DNA of 64,000 bases from Dasypus novemcinctus (Eukaryota; Chordata; Mammalia; Cingulata; Dasypodidae). The notes under the pieces were generated by a model. That model saw nothing but the letters and a program-made list of their open reading frames with translations. It was not told the DNA's origin and searched no databases. The translations under genes were made by a program, and so were the position numbers. The stretch covers positions 27,000,798-27,064,797 of the forward strand of contig NC_080701.1 in assembly GCF_030445035.2 (NCBI RefSeq). Reading direction: 5' to 3'. Positions 62,640-64,000 of this stretch are shown here, in pieces (position 1 is the stretch's first letter; each line of letters opens with the position of its first letter).

Positions 62640-63605
62640 TACAATATTTAGGAAATACAAAACAGTGAAAGAATAAAACAGTATCCACGCTTTAGAAATT
62701 TAGCATATGCCTCTTCATCACAGGTAACCACAGTCCTCAGTTTTGTGGTTATCATTCCCATGCATCTCTTTATACTTTTGCTATATATATGTATATTTAT
62801 AGCTGTTTTATATGTTTCAAAACTTTATGTAAATGGTATATTGACAGTACTCTTCTGCCGTTTACTTTCTTTTACTTAGTAACATATATGTGACCCATTT
62901 ATGTTAATATATATAGCTTTATTCCATTCATTTTCATTGCCGTATAGTAACTCATTGAGTTATTGTACCACAATTTATCCATTCTCCTGCTGACGGATGT
63001 ATAAGATGTTTCCATTTTTTTGATATGTATATTACAAGAAATGTCTCTATAAATAGTATTGAACATGTCCCCTTTATGCAGGTGTGAAAGTCTTACAATT
63101 TTGTGGAATTTCATCCTTAGAGTATCTTCAAAGTAATTAAGTATTGACAAATGGTTCTCCAAAGTGGTTGTACCACGATTTATGTTCCTGCAAAGAAACA
63201 GTTGGCATTCCTATTGCTCCCCATCATCACCAGTACCAATATTGTCAGATTTTAATTTTTGCCAATTAGAGGAATATAAAATGGTGTCTCATTCTGATCT
63301 TAAATTGTGTTGCCTTATTACAAATATATATACTCACTGTATTTCTTTTGTAAATTTTATTTTCTGAATTTATTTTCATCTTATTCATTTTTTTCAGTTA
63401 GTTTATTTTTCTTATCAATTACAAGTTCTTTATGTGTTCTAGATATTAATTGTATCAGGTCCACATGTTATAGTTATCTCTTACCAATCTGTGATTTGTC
63501 CTTTTCCCCTTTTTTTGAGGTTGATCATTTTAATGTAATGAACTCTAAGAATCTTTTTATTGATAAATTGTGCTTTTCATGTCTTGTTTAAGAAATTGTT
63601 TCCTA
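62640..63605 (-). mobile_element. L1 3' region fragment, antisense
   Basis: Antisense L1: 'cacaggtaaccacagtcctc', 'ccatttatgttaatatata', 'ctccaaagtggttgtacca' and 'caagttctttatgtgttcta' in order. Old; stops in all frames. Confidence 0.75.
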
Positions 63606-63611
63606 TTTGTT

Positions 63612-64000
63612 TGTGTTTGCTAGCTGCTAAAACAAATACCATGCAATGTGTTGGCTTAACAACAGGAATTCATTGTCTCATGGTTTTAGAGGCTGGAAGG
63701 CCTGCTTCCTCACAGGGTGTATCTTTGGGCTACCCAGCAGTGTTAAGGTTCCTTAGCTTTTCTGTCTTATGGCCGTGTACATGGTGGCAACTTCTCCTTT
63801 CTCTTCTGGGTTCCATTGACTTCCAGCTTCTAGATGCTCCCCGTGGCTCTTCTCTCTCTGGTATATCTGGCTCTGCTTGCTTATAAGGACTTCAGCCACA
63901 TTAAGGCCCACCGTCACTCAGTTTGAGCACACCTGAACTAATAACATCTTCAGAGGTCCTGTTAATAAAATGGGTTCACAGCCATAGGATCAGGGGTGGC
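63612..64000 (-). mobile_element. MaLR-like LTR, runs off the window
   Basis: Begins near TGTGTTTGCTAGCTGC and follows the order of the other MaLR-like LTRs here: 'catggttttagaggctgga', 'tctgggttccattgac', 'cttataaggacttcag', 'aataacatcttcagag'. The right end is beyond 64000. Confidence 0.7.

Overview
This is a mammalian nuclear genome window, almost certainly from an armadillo (Xenarthra, Cingulata; most likely Dasypus, but the species cannot be fixed from this sequence alone). The diagnosis rests on many tRNA-Ala-derived SINEs of the DAS type, published as armadillo-specific and absent from sloths, and on 3' ends of a LINE-1 family that I associate with xenarthrans. There are no bacterial-style operons, CRISPR arrays or RNA genes.

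Two protein-coding genes sit head to head, as in human 8p11.21. RNF170, an ER-membrane RING ubiquitin ligase, runs leftward on the minus strand; only its first coding exon (4668-4811, residues 1-46) and probably a 5' noncoding exon are in the window. HOOK3, a dynein-activating adaptor, runs rightward on the plus strand from an ATG at 11256. Eleven HOOK3 coding exons are present, with GT-AG introns and an unbroken frame over 1122 nt (374 codons: the whole Hook domain and the first part of the coiled coil). The rest of HOOK3 lies beyond position 64000. A CpG island at about 10.2-11.8 kb lies between the genes and is the likely shared bidirectional promoter.

Layout: 1-4667 RNF170 intron with a decayed L1 ORF2 fragment; 4668-4811 RNF170 coding exon; 4812-10200 RNF170 first-intron sequence; 10.2-11.8 kb promoter island and HOOK3 exon 1; 11313-62240 HOOK3 introns 1-10 carrying short exons; 62443-64000 start of intron 11. 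Introns 1-4 are densely packed with repeats: DAS SINEs (most with visible target-site duplications), L1 and L2 fragments, MIR, MER5A, MaLR-type solo LTRs and one gammaretrovirus-like solo LTR.

The most interesting points are repeat-based. An L1 insertion split an older LTR and appears to have carried about 385 bp of 3' flanking DNA with it (3' transduction). Three SINEs form a nested stack inside one LTR. Inverted DAS pairs flank HOOK3 exon 2 and exon 4 and could promote exon circularisation. Two local tandem duplications lie in old repeats. I found no sign of a novel multi-gene system; the window is ordinary vertebrate gene sequence with a rich record of retrotransposition. Repeat classes are called by eye from remembered consensus sequences, so boundaries of old elements are approximate.
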